Counted from the stretch's first letter, positions 15,148-23,361 are shown. The stretch is 64,000 nucleotides of DNA from Micromonospora coriariae (GCF_900091455.1 NZ_LT607412.1:3224001-3288000), one strand, 5' to 3'. The notes: a model not told the origin generated them from the sequence alone. Made by a program: numbers and translations.

Positions 15148-15398
15148 GTCACGGCGTAACCCCACACCACCCCGGGGCGCCGCACTGGCGCTGTACCCGG
15201 TGCGGTGCCCCGTGGCCGTGCTCCCCTGCCCGGTTGTCGCTGCTCTCCCGTTGGAGAGGCGACCGGGTCGGCATGGTCCTGATGCTGACGACGCTCCTCG
15301 ACGAGGCGTTCGCCGACGCGGCGCAGCTCGGCCTCACACCCGACCCGGCGGCGTACGTCGAACGGTTCCTCGTCTGGGTGCGTCCCCGCGTCGACTGA
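15144..15398 (+). CDS. Unknown 84-residue Cys-containing protein, cassette gene 3
   Basis: GTG start overlaps the stop of gene 2. The N-terminal 35 residues contain H-W-R-C-T-R-C-G-A-P-W-P-C, a C-x2-C-x5-C arrangement that could bind zinc; the rest is a short helical segment (L-T-T-L-L-D-E-A-F-A) ending V-R-P-R-V-D. Such zinc-ribbon-like starts are common in actinobacterial orphan proteins, and I do not recognise this one. Stop is 6 bp from the convergent acetyltransferase gene. Confidence 0.55.
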   Translation: MSHGVTPHHPGAPHWRCTRCGAPWPCSPARLSLLSRWRGDRVGMVLMLTTLLDEAFADAAQLGLTPDPAAYVERFLVWVRPRVD

Positions 15399-15404
15399 CG
15401 CCGC

Positions 15405-16301
15405 TCAGGTCAGCTCGGCCAGGCAGGACCACTGAGCCGCGACCGGCCGGTAGCCCAGCTTGACGTTGATCGCCAGCATCGGCGCGTTGGCCTCGTCGTT
15501 CGAGGTGTACGCCACGCGGACGCCGCGAGCGGCGGCGCGGTGCAGCGCGACCGTCTTGACCAACCGGGCCAGCCCCCGACCCCGGTACGCCGGGACGGTG
15601 CCGGTGTAGTCCGACCACATCCGATCCCCGTCCCGCTTCACCAGGCTGAACGCGGCCACCTCCCCGTTGACCTCGGCGGCGGTGCTGGCCGCCTTGTCCA
15701 GGCCGAGGTTGTCCCAGACGTCGTACTGCCAGCTCTCGTAGCTGACCGAGTCGACCGGCACGTCGCCGGGCTCGTCGACCGACGAGGCGGCGTTCGCCTC
15801 GTACAGCAGGTGCGGGTCCAGCTCGGCGATCGAACGCAGTCGTACGCCCGGCGGCGGCTCGGGTAGCGCGGGCGCCGGATTCAGGTCGAGCGCCGAGTAG
15901 CGCAGCTCGCGGCTGGCTTCGAAGCCGTGCCGGAGGGCGAACGGCAATGAGTCCGGCTGGGCCCAGGCGCGCAGCCGGCGGACTCCCAGCGGGGCGAGGT
16001 GGTCGGTCGCGGCGGCCAGCAGCGCGGTGCCGATTCCGCGACGCCGGTGCTCCGGGTGCACGTGCAGCAGGGCGATGTCGCCGACGTCCGCCGTCGAGGT
16101 CGAGCCGACGCGCTGGGCGGACACCCAGCCGACCACCCGGGTGTCGACCTCGGCCACGAAGGCGGTCCACCCCTCCTTCGGTGGCGGTTCCGCGAGCATC
16201 TTCCGGGTCGACTCCACCCCACGCACCAGGTACGGGTAGACCATCGCCCGCAAGGCCACCACGGCCGGGGCGTCGTCGGGCCGCGCCACACGAATCCGCA
16301 T
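15405..16301 (-). CDS. Tandem GNAT N-acetyltransferase
   Basis: 298 residues made of two GNAT domains. The first (about 1-150) has the acetyl-CoA loop R-R-R-G-I-G-T; the second (about 160-298) has Y-R-G-R-G-L-A-R. This tandem arrangement is shared with mycothiol synthase MshD, but also with many other actinobacterial acetyltransferases, so the substrate is left open. ATG at 16301 lies 1 bp after the RidA stop, so the two form an operon. Confidence 0.8.
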   Translation of the reverse strand: MRIRVARPDDAPAVVALRAMVYPYLVRGVESTRKMLAEPPPKEGWTAFVAEVDTRVVGWVSAQRVGSTSTADVGDIALLHVHPEHRRRGIGTALLAAATDHLAPLGVRRLRAWAQPDSLPFALRHGFEASRELRYSALDLNPAPALPEPPPGVRLRSIAELDPHLLYEANAASSVDEPGDVPVDSVSYESWQYDVWDNLGLDKAASTAAEVNGEVAAFSLVKRDGDRMWSDYTGTVPAYRGRGLARLVKTVALHRAAARGVRVAYTSNDEANAPMLAINVKLGYRPVAAQWSCLAELT

Positions 16302-16302
16302 G

Positions 16303-16716
16303 TCAGGCCCCCATCCGTATGGCGGCGACGGCTTCGACCTCGACGAGTTGGTCGGTGTAGCCGAGCACGGCAACGCCGAGCAGGGTGCTGGGTGGGTCGT
16401 GGTCGCCGAAGGAGTCCCGGACCACCTCCCAGACCTTCACGAGATCGGCCTGCTCGGACGACGCCACGTACACCGTCGTCTTGACCACGTCGGTCAGCCG
16501 GGCGCCGGCGGCCCCGAGTGCGGTCTCCAGATTCGCCATCACCTGCCGGGCCTGCGCGGCGTGGTCGCCCGGCGCGACGGTGCGCCCCTCCGCGTCGAGC
16601 GGGCACGCGCCGGCGGTGAACACCAGCCGGGCGGGCGGCTCGACGTTGGCCGCGTACGCGTACTCGGCGACGTCGGAGAGGGCGGGGACGTGCAGAAGGG
16701 CGACGGAATCCGGCAT
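16303..16716 (-). CDS. RidA/YjgF-family protein
   Basis: 137 residues of the RidA fold, which deaminates reactive enamine/imine intermediates in the cytosol as trimers. Visible: L-V-F-T-A-G-A-C-P-L-D strand and V-V-K-T-T-V-Y-V-A, with P-P-S-T-L-L-G-V-A. The catalytic Arg of the RidA subfamily (R-x-x-x-x-V near the C terminus) is not obvious (T-L-L-G-V replaces S-R-x-x-V), pointing to one of the Rid1-7 subfamilies with another activity. The start is fixed by a leaderless -10 site. Confidence 0.8.
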   Translation of the reverse strand: MPDSVALLHVPALSDVAEYAYAANVEPPARLVFTAGACPLDAEGRTVAPGDHAAQARQVMANLETALGAAGARLTDVVKTTVYVASSEQADLVKVWEVVRDSFGDHDPPSTLLGVAVLGYTDQLVEVEAVAAIRMGA

Positions 16717-16723
16717 GCCGGTG

Positions 16724-16729
16724 ACGCTA
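16724..16729 (-). promoter_or_regulatory. leaderless -10 hexamer for the RidA-GNAT operon
   Basis: Minus-strand TAGCGT, 7 nt before the ATG at 16716. Confidence 0.55.
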
Positions 16730-16925
16730 GCGACGACCGGCGAGCGGAGCCACGGATTTACGGGCGCCGCCCGGCGGGCCGAGTGCCTGGACGACGTGCC
16801 GGTCGCCTGCCGGTATGGAGGTGCCCTCCCACTTCAGCGACCCTCGTATTGGCATTGCCCGTCACTCTGGGTCAGATCATCAACGCTCCGTCGGCCCTCC
16901 CCCAGGTGTTAGACAGTCCGAAACC

Positions 16926-16959
16926 ATACGAAATGCCCTACCGACCTCTACTTTCGTAT
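16926..16959. promoter_or_regulatory. Inverted repeat upstream of the LPxTG-protein gene
   Basis: ATACGAAA (16926-16933) and TTTCGTAT (16952-16959), a perfect 8-bp pair with 18-nt spacing, 41 nt before the GTG at 17001. AT-rich compared with its surroundings; a plausible regulator site. Confidence 0.45.
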
Positions 16960-17000
16960 CGATTGGGCGGCGACGAACGCCGTCGAGAGTAGGGGGAATC

Positions 17001-17687
17001 GTGAGAGAAGGACTCGTCAAGCTTGTCGCAACCGGTGCCTTAGCCGGTGCGTTCCTGATCGGGGTGGGAGGCGCGGCGCTCGCCCAGCCGACCGATCCGA
17101 CCCAGCCGCCGCCTCAAGTCAGCAACATCGACATCAACCCGGGCAACGTCCCCACGACCGCGGCCGCGTTCACCCAGAACTGCGACCCGAACCTCGGCGG
17201 TGGGCCGTTCCCGGACCAGGACGTGTGGGTGTTCAACCTGCCAGGCAACCCGGAGACCTCCGGTCAGTTCGTCACGGTCACCGGCACCTGGAGCATCCCG
17301 AATGACGGCACCGTGACCCGGACGATCCCCACCGACGGTGGGGCGATCGTCAACGACATGGGCACCAGCAAGGCGTGGATCCGGCTGCCCGCGGGTTGGA
17401 CGCTGACCGACGCCACCGCGGTGATCACCGGTACCGCGGAGTTCTTCGTGCTGACCCACACCTGTGCCGCCAGCGGTCAGCCGACCACGCCGCCGCCCAC
17501 CACGCCGCCGCCCACCACCCAGCCGCCCACCAGTGCGCCGCCCACGGCGACCCCGACGAAGAGCCATCTGCCGATCACCGGCACGTCGGCGGGCGATCTG
17601 CTGCCCATGGCCATCCTCGGCCTGGGTGCGGTGGCGCTCGGTGCCACGTTCATCGCCGTACGCCGTCGGCGGGACACGGAGGGCTGA
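17001..17687 (+). CDS. LPxTG-anchored secreted surface protein
   Basis: 228 residues. Signal peptide at 1-28 (V-A-T-G-A-L-A-G core, cleavage after A-L-A), a single extracellular domain of about 130 residues with two Cys (N-C-D-P-N near 55 and H-T-C-A near 153, possibly a disulphide), a Pro/Thr spacer made of P-P-P-T-T repeats, sorting signal L190-P-I-T-G, a hydrophobic helix and an R-R-R-R tail. A sortase would link it to peptidoglycan; no sortase gene is in the window. The GTG is preceded by an AGGGGGAA ribosome-binding site. The extracellular domain is not recognised. Confidence 0.75.
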   Translation: MREGLVKLVATGALAGAFLIGVGGAALAQPTDPTQPPPQVSNIDINPGNVPTTAAAFTQNCDPNLGGGPFPDQDVWVFNLPGNPETSGQFVTVTGTWSIPNDGTVTRTIPTDGGAIVNDMGTSKAWIRLPAGWTLTDATAVITGTAEFFVLTHTCAASGQPTTPPPTTPPPTTQPPTSAPPTATPTKSHLPITGTSAGDLLPMAILGLGAVALGATFIAVRRRRDTEG

Positions 17688-17728
17688 TCGACCAGCACGG
17701 GCATCGGACCCGAGACTGCCAGCGGGTC

Positions 17729-17761
17729 CCGGGGGCTCTCCTCCTCAAGGAGGGCCCCCGG
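17729..17761. terminator. Bidirectional terminator hairpin
   Basis: CCGGGGGC ... GCCCCCGG stem with inner CTCCT/AGGAG pairing between the convergent surface-protein and lacI-type genes. Confidence 0.65.
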
Positions 17762-18769
17762 CTACGCCGAGTCGCGCAGGATCAGCTCGGTGGGGAGCAT
17801 GACAGCCGGCTCGATGGTCTCTCCGGCGGCCATCCGGAGCAGCTGCCGGGTCATCCGCCGGCCGATCTCCACGATCGGCTGCCGGACGGTGGTCAGCGGC
17901 GGCTCGGTGTACGCGGCGGTCTCGATGTCGTCGAAGCCGACCACCGCGACGTCCTCCGGCACCCGCCGGCCAGCCTCGCGCAGCGTCCGCAGGGCGGCGT
18001 GCGCCATCAGGTCGGAGGCGGCGAAGACGCCGTCCAGGTCGGGGTGCTCGGTGAGCAGCCGGTGCATCGCCGCCGCGCCGGACTCCCGGGTGAAGTCCCC
18101 GACGGCGATCAGCTCGGGCAGCCCGGCGGCGGCGACGGTGGTGCGGTAGCCGGTGAGCCGTTCGATCCCGGCGACCATGTCCTGGGGCCCGGCGATGGTG
18201 GCGATCCGTCGGCGACCGCTGTCGATCATGTGCCGGACGGCCGCGGTCACCCCGCCGACGTGGTCGACGTCGACGTACGGCACGGGCACGTCGCCGAGTG
18301 GGCGGCCGCTGCACACCACCGGGATGCCGAGCCGGGCGAGCGTGCCGGGCAGCGGGTCGGCACCGTGCAGCGAGGCGAAGAGCACCCCGTCGACGTGCCG
18401 TCCGGTGGTGAACCGCTCGACCCGGTGGTGCCCGGCCGGTGAGCCGGCCAGCATCAGCACCAGCTGCTTGTCGGCCGCCTCCAGCTCCTGGCTGACTCCG
18501 CGGATGATGCCGGGGAAGACCTGGTCGTCGGAGAAGACCCGGGTGGCCGCCTCCGGCATGACCAGGGCGATCGAGTCGGTGCGTTGGGTGACCAGGCTCC
18601 GGGCGGCCAGGTTGGGCACGTACCCCAGCTCGGCGACCGCCCGGTTGACCGCCTCCCGGATGGGCTGAGCGACGGTGGTGGAGCCGTTGACCACGCGCGA
18701 AACGGTGGCCCGGGACACCCCGGCCCGCGCCGCCACCGCCTCGAGCGTCGGCCGTTGCGCCGTAGTCAT
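17762..18769 (-). CDS. LacI-family transcriptional repressor
   Basis: 335 residues. N-terminal LacI HTH with hinge (T-L-E-A-V-A-A-R-A-G-V-S-R-A-T-V-S-R-V-V-N, then V-P-N-L-A-A-R-S-L), followed by a periplasmic-binding-protein-like sugar domain. It lies 19 bp after the GH1 gene in the same direction, so it is the last gene of the same operon and the natural partner of the perfect palindrome at 20441-20454, whose AGAGAGCGCTCTCT matches the shape of CebR-like operators. A beta-glucoside or cello-oligosaccharide is the likely inducer (inference). Confidence 0.85.
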   Translation of the reverse strand: MTTAQRPTLEAVAARAGVSRATVSRVVNGSTTVAQPIREAVNRAVAELGYVPNLAARSLVTQRTDSIALVMPEAATRVFSDDQVFPGIIRGVSQELEAADKQLVLMLAGSPAGHHRVERFTTGRHVDGVLFASLHGADPLPGTLARLGIPVVCSGRPLGDVPVPYVDVDHVGGVTAAVRHMIDSGRRRIATIAGPQDMVAGIERLTGYRTTVAAAGLPELIAVGDFTRESGAAAMHRLLTEHPDLDGVFAASDLMAHAALRTLREAGRRVPEDVAVVGFDDIETAAYTEPPLTTVRQPIVEIGRRMTRQLLRMAAGETIEPAVMLPTELILRDSA

Positions 18770-18788
18770 CGCGACTTCCCCCCGCTCG

Positions 18789-20171
18789 TCACAGCCCGTT
18801 CCGGGAGATCACCTCCTGGTACCACCGGGCGCTGGCCTTCGGTGTGCGCCGCTGGGTCAGGTAGTCGACGTGCACGATCCCGAACCGCTTGCGGTAGCCC
18901 TCCGCCCACTCGAAGTTGTCCAGGAACGACCATACGAGATAGCCGCGCAGGTCCACGCCCCGGGAGATCGCCTCATGCGCGGCCCGCAGGTGTCCGTCGA
19001 GGTAGGCGATCCGGTCGGTGTCGATCACCTGTCCAGGGCCGTCGGGCGAGTCGGCGCCCGGCTTGTCGGGGAACGCCGCGCCGTTCTCGGTGATCAGCAG
19101 CGGCACACCGGGATAGTCGGTGGCGATCCGCTCCAGCAGCCGGGTCAGCCCGGCCGGTTCGATCATCCAACCCATGTCGGTGAGCGGGCCGGCCGCTGGC
19201 AGGAACTGCACAGCGCCCTCGGTGCCCGGGTACGCACCGCCACCGCCGGCTCCGTCGGGCCGACCGGCGACGTAGCTCGGCTGGTAGTAGTTGATCCCGA
19301 GCAGGTCGATCGGGGCGGCGATCACCTTCTCGTCGCCGTCCCGGATGAACGTCGGCTCGACGATGCGCGCCACGTGCTCCCGCACGTCGTCCGGGTAGCC
19401 GCCGGCCAGCAACGGGTCGAGGAAGATCCGGTTGTGCAGGCCGTCGACCAGGCGGACCGCGGCGGCGTCGGCCGCGCTCTGTGGGTCGGCCGGCCGTACG
19501 TCGGCGGGGTTGAGGGTGATGCCCACGCTGCGTGCGCCGGCCGCGCGCAGCGCCCGCGTCGCCAGGCCGTGCCCGAGCAGCAGATGGTGTACGGCGGTGA
19601 AGGCGGCCGCCGGGTCCTGCTCGCCCGGGGCGTGCACACCGTTGCCGTAGCCGAGGTACGCCGAGCACCAGGGCTCGTTGAGCGTGGTCCAGACGTCCAC
19701 CCGGTCGCCCAGCCGGGCGTACACGGCAGTGGCGTACGTGGCGAAGTGCTCGGCGGTGTCCCGGTTGGTCCAGCCGCCCCGGTCACCAAGCGTCTGCGGC
19801 AGGTCCCAGTGGTACAGGGTGACGATCGGGTCGATCCCGCGGGCGAGCAGCGTGTCGGTGAGCCGGTCGTAGAAGTCCAGCCCGCGCGGGTTGGCCGGGC
19901 CCGTGCCGTCCGGCTGGATCCGGGGCCAGGCGACCGAGAACCGGTACGCCCGCAGTCCCAGCTCTGCCATCAGCGCCACGTCGTCGGCGTACCGGTGGTA
20001 GTGGTCGCAGGCGACGTCGCCGGTGTGGCCCTGGTACACCTTGCCCGGTGTCCGGCTGAAGGTGTCCCAGATGGACGGACCGCGCCCGTCGTCGTGGGCC
20101 GCGCCCTCGATCTGGTACGCGGCGGTGGCCGCCCCCCAGAGGAAGTGCTCGGGAAACCGGAGTTCATTCAC
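18789..20171 (-). CDS. GH1 beta-glucosidase
   Basis: 460 residues, full length for glycoside hydrolase family 1. The acid/base Glu is E166 in T-L-N-E-P and the nucleophile is E362 in I-T-E-N-G; the N-terminal [14 protein letters not shown] block is typical. No signal peptide, so it cleaves imported beta-glucosides (cellobiose-like) in the cytoplasm. The GTG start overlaps the TGA of the decayed permease (GTGA), showing that the gene once followed a complete sugar-uptake operon. It is intact, but its transporter is not. Confidence 0.9.
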   Translation of the reverse strand: MNELRFPEHFLWGAATAAYQIEGAAHDDGRGPSIWDTFSRTPGKVYQGHTGDVACDHYHRYADDVALMAELGLRAYRFSVAWPRIQPDGTGPANPRGLDFYDRLTDTLLARGIDPIVTLYHWDLPQTLGDRGGWTNRDTAEHFATYATAVYARLGDRVDVWTTLNEPWCSAYLGYGNGVHAPGEQDPAAAFTAVHHLLLGHGLATRALRAAGARSVGITLNPADVRPADPQSAADAAAVRLVDGLHNRIFLDPLLAGGYPDDVREHVARIVEPTFIRDGDEKVIAAPIDLLGINYYQPSYVAGRPDGAGGGGAYPGTEGAVQFLPAAGPLTDMGWMIEPAGLTRLLERIATDYPGVPLLITENGAAFPDKPGADSPDGPGQVIDTDRIAYLDGHLRAAHEAISRGVDLRGYLVWSFLDNFEWAEGYRKRFGIVHVDYLTQRRTPKASARWYQEVISRNGL

Positions 20172-20420
20172 GCCTTGACCGCACCTTCCATGATCCCGCC
20201 TGCGACATGTCCTGGTAGTACCCGTCCGGCAGCGCCCGCAGGGAGAGCCGCACGGTCGGGTTCGCCGGGTCGTTCAACACAGCGTACGGCCACAGGAAAT
20301 CGTCCCAGGTGGTCATGAACGTGAGCAGGCCGAGCACGGCGGCGGGCGGGCGCAGCGCGGGCAGCACCACGTGCCAGAAGGTCCGGCGGTGTCGCAGCCG
20401 TCCATCCGGGCGGTGGTGGT
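20168..20420 (-). pseudogene. Remnant of a MalG-type sugar ABC permease
   Basis: Coding similarity to a CUT1 permease is plain but broken. A piece of the EAA loop (A-R-M-D-G-C-D-T-A) is in one frame; the next piece (T-F-W-H-V-V-L-P-A-L-R-P, then T-T-W-D-D-F-L-W-P-Y) is in another, as if one base were lost. About 30 residues then go missing before the normal end [10 protein letters not shown], which returns in the original frame and overlaps the GH1 start. Everything upstream of the EAA loop (binding protein, first permease, N-terminus) is gone, and the operator lies directly against the remnant. Confidence 0.8.
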
Positions 20421-20440
20421 GGGTCGTCCGCCGGCTGTCA

Positions 20441-20454
20441 AGAGAGCGCTCTCT
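20441..20454. promoter_or_regulatory. LacI-type palindromic operator
   Basis: AGAGAGCGCTCTCT, a perfect 14-bp palindrome. On the minus strand it is followed at once by TTGACA, a likely -35 element, so the repressor would cover the promoter that now drives the permease remnant, the GH1 gene and lacI. Confidence 0.7.
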
Positions 20455-20492
20455 CATCAATGCCGATCGTAACCTGAGGCGCCCACACGACC

Positions 20493-20524
20493 GAGGGCGC
20501 CACCCCCGTCGGGGTGACGCCCTC
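20493..20524 (-). terminator. Terminator hairpin after the MDMPI-like gene
   Basis: GAGGGCGCCACCCC / GGGGTGACGCCCTC with one mismatch and a 4-nt loop, 32 nt past the stop of the gene at 20556. Confidence 0.65.
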
Positions 20525-20555
20525 CTTGGATCGTCCCGGCCGGCCCGGGCGGCGG

Positions 20556-21314
20556 TCAGCGGGTGCGCAGCCCGTTGAGCAGGTTGCGGTCGCCGCTGAC
20601 GTCCAGCGTCTCGAAGTTGATCCGGCCCCACAGCGCCAGCAGCAGGTCGCTCGCGGTGCCGCTGACGTGCGCCCGGGCATGGTGGTCGTCGTGGTCGAAG
20701 ATGGTCGCGGTGTCGAGCAGCGCCACCCCCTCCCCGCGCAGCCGCAGATACCATTCCTGCGCGGCGTCGGTCGCGGAGAGCTGCACCACGCCGAGCCACT
20801 CGCCCGGGTCCCGCCGCCGGCCCGCCGGCAGCCAGGTGTCCAGCACCTCGCTCACCCCGTCGGCGGCGAGCTTCGCCTCCACCGGCTCACCGGCGGCGAT
20901 GGCGAGCTGAGCGTCCCAGCGGTGCACCGCCGTCTCGTGCGCCATCCGGCGCGGCCAGAAACCGGCCTTCTTCGGCTGCGGAGCCCAGTTCCACGCCGGG
21001 GCCTCCGCGTCGAGCCCGTCGAAGAGGGTCATCAGCTGGTCGTACCCCTGCTGCCAGAGTTGGAGGGGGCTCCGGCCCGGGTCCGCCTCGAGCGGCTCCC
21101 GACGGGGCGGCGCGGTGGTCAGGCCGGAGCCGACAAACGAGGAAACCCAGTGATAGATGCCGGCGAGGTGCAGAGTGAGATCGTTGACCGTCCAGCCCGG
21201 ACAGGACAGCACAGGCGTCTCCGGCGGCGCTTCGGCCACCGCCGAGGCGAAGGCGGGGCCCTCCGCCCGGAGCGCTCCGATCCAGAAATCCTTGCTGCCC
21301 TGCAGTTTGCTCAT
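20556..21314 (-). CDS. Maleylpyruvate isomerase/MDMPI-family (DinB-like) protein
   Basis: 252 residues of the actinobacterial TIGR03083-type family: an N-terminal DinB-like four-helix bundle with H-x-x-x-W (L-H-L-A-G-I-Y-H-W) and H-E-T-A-V-H-R-W-D motifs that bind a metal, and a C-terminal SCP2-like domain. Characterised relatives are mycothiol-dependent (maleylpyruvate isomerase); most members are uncharacterised. mshA, which starts mycothiol synthesis, is 3 kb away. The ATG at 21314 has GGGAGG 6 nt upstream; an ATG two codons earlier (21320) is too close to it. Divergent from murB. Confidence 0.7.
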   Translation of the reverse strand: MSKLQGSKDFWIGALRAEGPAFASAVAEAPPETPVLSCPGWTVNDLTLHLAGIYHWVSSFVGSGLTTAPPRREPLEADPGRSPLQLWQQGYDQLMTLFDGLDAEAPAWNWAPQPKKAGFWPRRMAHETAVHRWDAQLAIAAGEPVEAKLAADGVSEVLDTWLPAGRRRDPGEWLGVVQLSATDAAQEWYLRLRGEGVALLDTATIFDHDDHHARAHVSGTASDLLLALWGRINFETLDVSGDRNLLNGLRTR

Positions 21315-21370
21315 CGCCATCCTCCCGGGGGTGCCGGGCCACCAGTGGGTGCCACGGCTGCCCCTCAGCC

Positions 21371-21376
21371 TAAGGT
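21371..21376 (+). promoter_or_regulatory. leaderless -10 hexamer for murB
   Basis: TAAGGT, 7 nt before the GTG at 21384. Confidence 0.55.
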
Positions 21377-21383
21377 GAAAGAC

Positions 21384-22466
21384 GTGTCCGACGCCTACGC
21401 CCAGCCGACAACCGAAGCCGATCGTGCCAGCACTGGTCCACTGGCCAGCTACACCACGCTGCGGATGGGTGGGCCGGCCCGGCGGATCATGGCTGCGGGC
21501 AGTGCCGACGAGATCGTCCGGGCCATCCGGGCCACGGAAGACCCGCTCCTGATCCTGGCCGGTGGCAGCAACGTGGTGATCGGCGACGACGGCTTCCCCG
21601 GCACAGTCGTCCTGGTGCGCTCCCGCGGCCTGCGGATCGTCGCCGAGGACGCGGATTCGGTCACGGTACGGGTCGAGGCCGGCGAGCCGTGGGACGACCT
21701 CGTCGCCGCGACGGTGGCCAACGGCTGGGCCGGGCTGGAGTGCCTCTCCGGCATCCCCGGCTCCACCGGTGCCACCCCGATCCAGAACGTCGGCGCGTAC
21801 GGCCAGGAGGTCGCCGAGACCATCACCGGGGTCGAGGTGTACGACCGGGCCGAGGACAGCCGCCAGTTCGTCCCCGCCGCCGAGTGCGGGTTCGCCTACC
21901 GGGGCAGCATCTTCAAGTACCGGGACCGGATGGTGGTGCTCTCCGTCGACTTCCGGCTCGCCCGGTCCCCGCTCTCCGGCCCGGTGCGCTACGCCGAACT
22001 GGCCCGGGCGCTCGGTGTCGAGGTGGGCGAGCGGGTGCCGCTGCCCGATGCCCGCGCGGCGGTGCTGCGGCTGCGCGCCGGCAAGGGCATGGTGCTTGAC
22101 GCCGCCGACCCGGACACTCGCTCGGTCGGCTCGTTCTTCACCAACCCGGTGCTCGACCGGGCGGCGTACGAGCTGCTCCGGGAGCGCGCCTCCGAGCTGG
22201 GTGAGCCGCCGGCCTGGCCCGGCCACGACGACACGGTCAAGGTGAGCGCGGCCTGGCTGATCGACAAGGCCGGCTTCACCAAGGGCCACCCCGGCCCGGA
22301 CGGCGTGGCGATCTCCGGCAAGCACACGCTGGCCCTCACCAACCGCAGCGGCACGGCCAGCACGACTGACCTGCTCACCCTCGCCGGCGACATCCGAAAC
22401 ACCGTGCACACCCGCTTCGGCGTGACACTGCACCCCGAACCCGTCCTGATCAACTGCACCCTCTGA
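21384..22466 (+). CDS. murB: UDP-N-acetylenolpyruvoylglucosamine reductase
   Basis: 360 residues. FAD-linked enzyme that reduces UDP-GlcNAc-enolpyruvate to UDP-MurNAc with NADPH, the second committed step of peptidoglycan synthesis. Visible: T-T-L-R-M-G-G-P-A start of the FAD domain, L-A-G-G-S-N-V-V, G-I-P-G-S-T-G-A-T-P-I-Q-N-V-G-A-Y-G-Q-E and, in the C-terminal domain, G-S-F-F-T-N-P with the catalytic Ser. A-Y-R-G-S-I-F-K is in the expected place. Start set by the -10 hexamer. M. tuberculosis has murB (Rv0482) at the same relative position. Confidence 0.95.
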   Translation: MSDAYAQPTTEADRASTGPLASYTTLRMGGPARRIMAAGSADEIVRAIRATEDPLLILAGGSNVVIGDDGFPGTVVLVRSRGLRIVAEDADSVTVRVEAGEPWDDLVAATVANGWAGLECLSGIPGSTGATPIQNVGAYGQEVAETITGVEVYDRAEDSRQFVPAAECGFAYRGSIFKYRDRMVVLSVDFRLARSPLSGPVRYAELARALGVEVGERVPLPDARAAVLRLRAGKGMVLDAADPDTRSVGSFFTNPVLDRAAYELLRERASELGEPPAWPGHDDTVKVSAAWLIDKAGFTKGHPGPDGVAISGKHTLALTNRSGTASTTDLLTLAGDIRNTVHTRFGVTLHPEPVLINCTL

Positions 22467-22487
22467 CCACAGGCCGGCCCGACCGGG

Positions 22488-23288
22488 TCAGGCGCGGGGG
22501 GCGACGCTGGGCCAGGGGAGGGTCAGCTCGCCGTGGCGCCAGCGGTGGGGGCGGTTCAGGACGGGCCAGCCGGTCTCCTTCAGATGGGTCACGGCGCGTA
22601 GCCAGCGTTGGCGAGGGCCGAAGGTGGCGTACGGGGCCGCGGCCTGCCAGGCGTCCTCCAGTGCCCGGATCAGGTCGTGTACCGGCTCGCCGGGAACGTT
22701 GCGGTGGATCAGCGCCTTGGGCAGCCGCTCGGCCAGCTCGGCGGGGCTGCCCAGGGTGGTGAGTTTCGCGGCCAGGGTCAGTGTCCGGGGGCCGTCGGCG
22801 TCGATCAGCAGCCAGCCGGCGAGCCGGCCCAACTCGTCGCAGGTGCCCTCGACGAGCACCCCTCCGGGGGCCAGGGCGGCGGTCATCGTCCGCCAGGCGT
22901 CCGGCACCTCCCGCTCGTCGTACTGGCGCAGCACGTTGAACGCGCGGACCAGCACCGGCCGGAGCCCGGCCAGCTCGAATCCGCCCCGGGCGAAGGTCAG
23001 CCCCGGTGGGTCGGCGGCCGGCGTCGCGGCCGCCACCCGGGCCGGGTCGATCTCCAGCCCGACCAGCCGTACGTCCCGACGGACCCCGGCGGCCAGCCGG
23101 GCCCGCAGCTCCACAGCGGTCACCGGGGTGGCGCCGTAGCCGAGGTCGACCACCAGCGGATCGGCCGCCGCCCGTAGCCGGTCGGCGCAGGTGGAGACGA
23201 TCCAGTTGTCCACCCGGCGGAGTCGGTTCGGGTTGGTCGTGCCCCGGGTGACCACGCCGAGCGGCCGCCGCCGCGCCGCCCCGCTCAC
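22488..23288 (-). CDS. Class I SAM-dependent methyltransferase-like protein
   Basis: 266 residues. Rossmann signature V-V-D-L-G-Y-G-A-T-P with acidic residue E-I-D-P after strand 2 fits SAM binding; a later N-V-L-R-Q-Y-D-E motif replaces the usual N-P-P-Y. I recognise it only as an actinobacterial protein often near mshA; the substrate is unknown. The GTG start is contributed by one copy of the 21-nt direct repeat (23283-23303), which also carries its GAGGA ribosome-binding site. Confidence 0.65.
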   Translation of the reverse strand: MSGAARRRPLGVVTRGTTNPNRLRRVDNWIVSTCADRLRAAADPLVVDLGYGATPVTAVELRARLAAGVRRDVRLVGLEIDPARVAAATPAADPPGLTFARGGFELAGLRPVLVRAFNVLRQYDEREVPDAWRTMTAALAPGGVLVEGTCDELGRLAGWLLIDADGPRTLTLAAKLTTLGSPAELAERLPKALIHRNVPGEPVHDLIRALEDAWQAAAPYATFGPRQRWLRAVTHLKETGWPVLNRPHRWRHGELTLPWPSVAPRA

Positions 23289-23303
23289 TCCTCGCGCTTC
23301 ACT
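23283..23303. repeat. 21-nt direct repeat, copy A
   Basis: GCTCACTCCTCGCGC-T-TCACT; one mismatch to copy B 58 bp away. On the minus strand it holds the ribosome-binding site and start codon of the methyltransferase gene. Confidence 0.6.
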
Positions 23304-23340
23304 TTGCCTCCGGTTCGCGACTGCGGGGCTCGCAAACCCG

Positions 23341-23361
23341 GCTCACTCCTCGCGCCTCACT
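23341..23361. repeat. 21-nt direct repeat, copy B
   Basis: GCTCACTCCTCGCGC-C-TCACT, covering the stop of the upstream SDR gene on the minus strand. Confidence 0.6.

Noticed and set aside
20514..21383. N-terminal extension of murB reaching back to 20514
   Set aside because: The extra 290 residues are antisense to the MDMPI-like gene; the -10 hexamer and FAD-domain start place murB at 21384.
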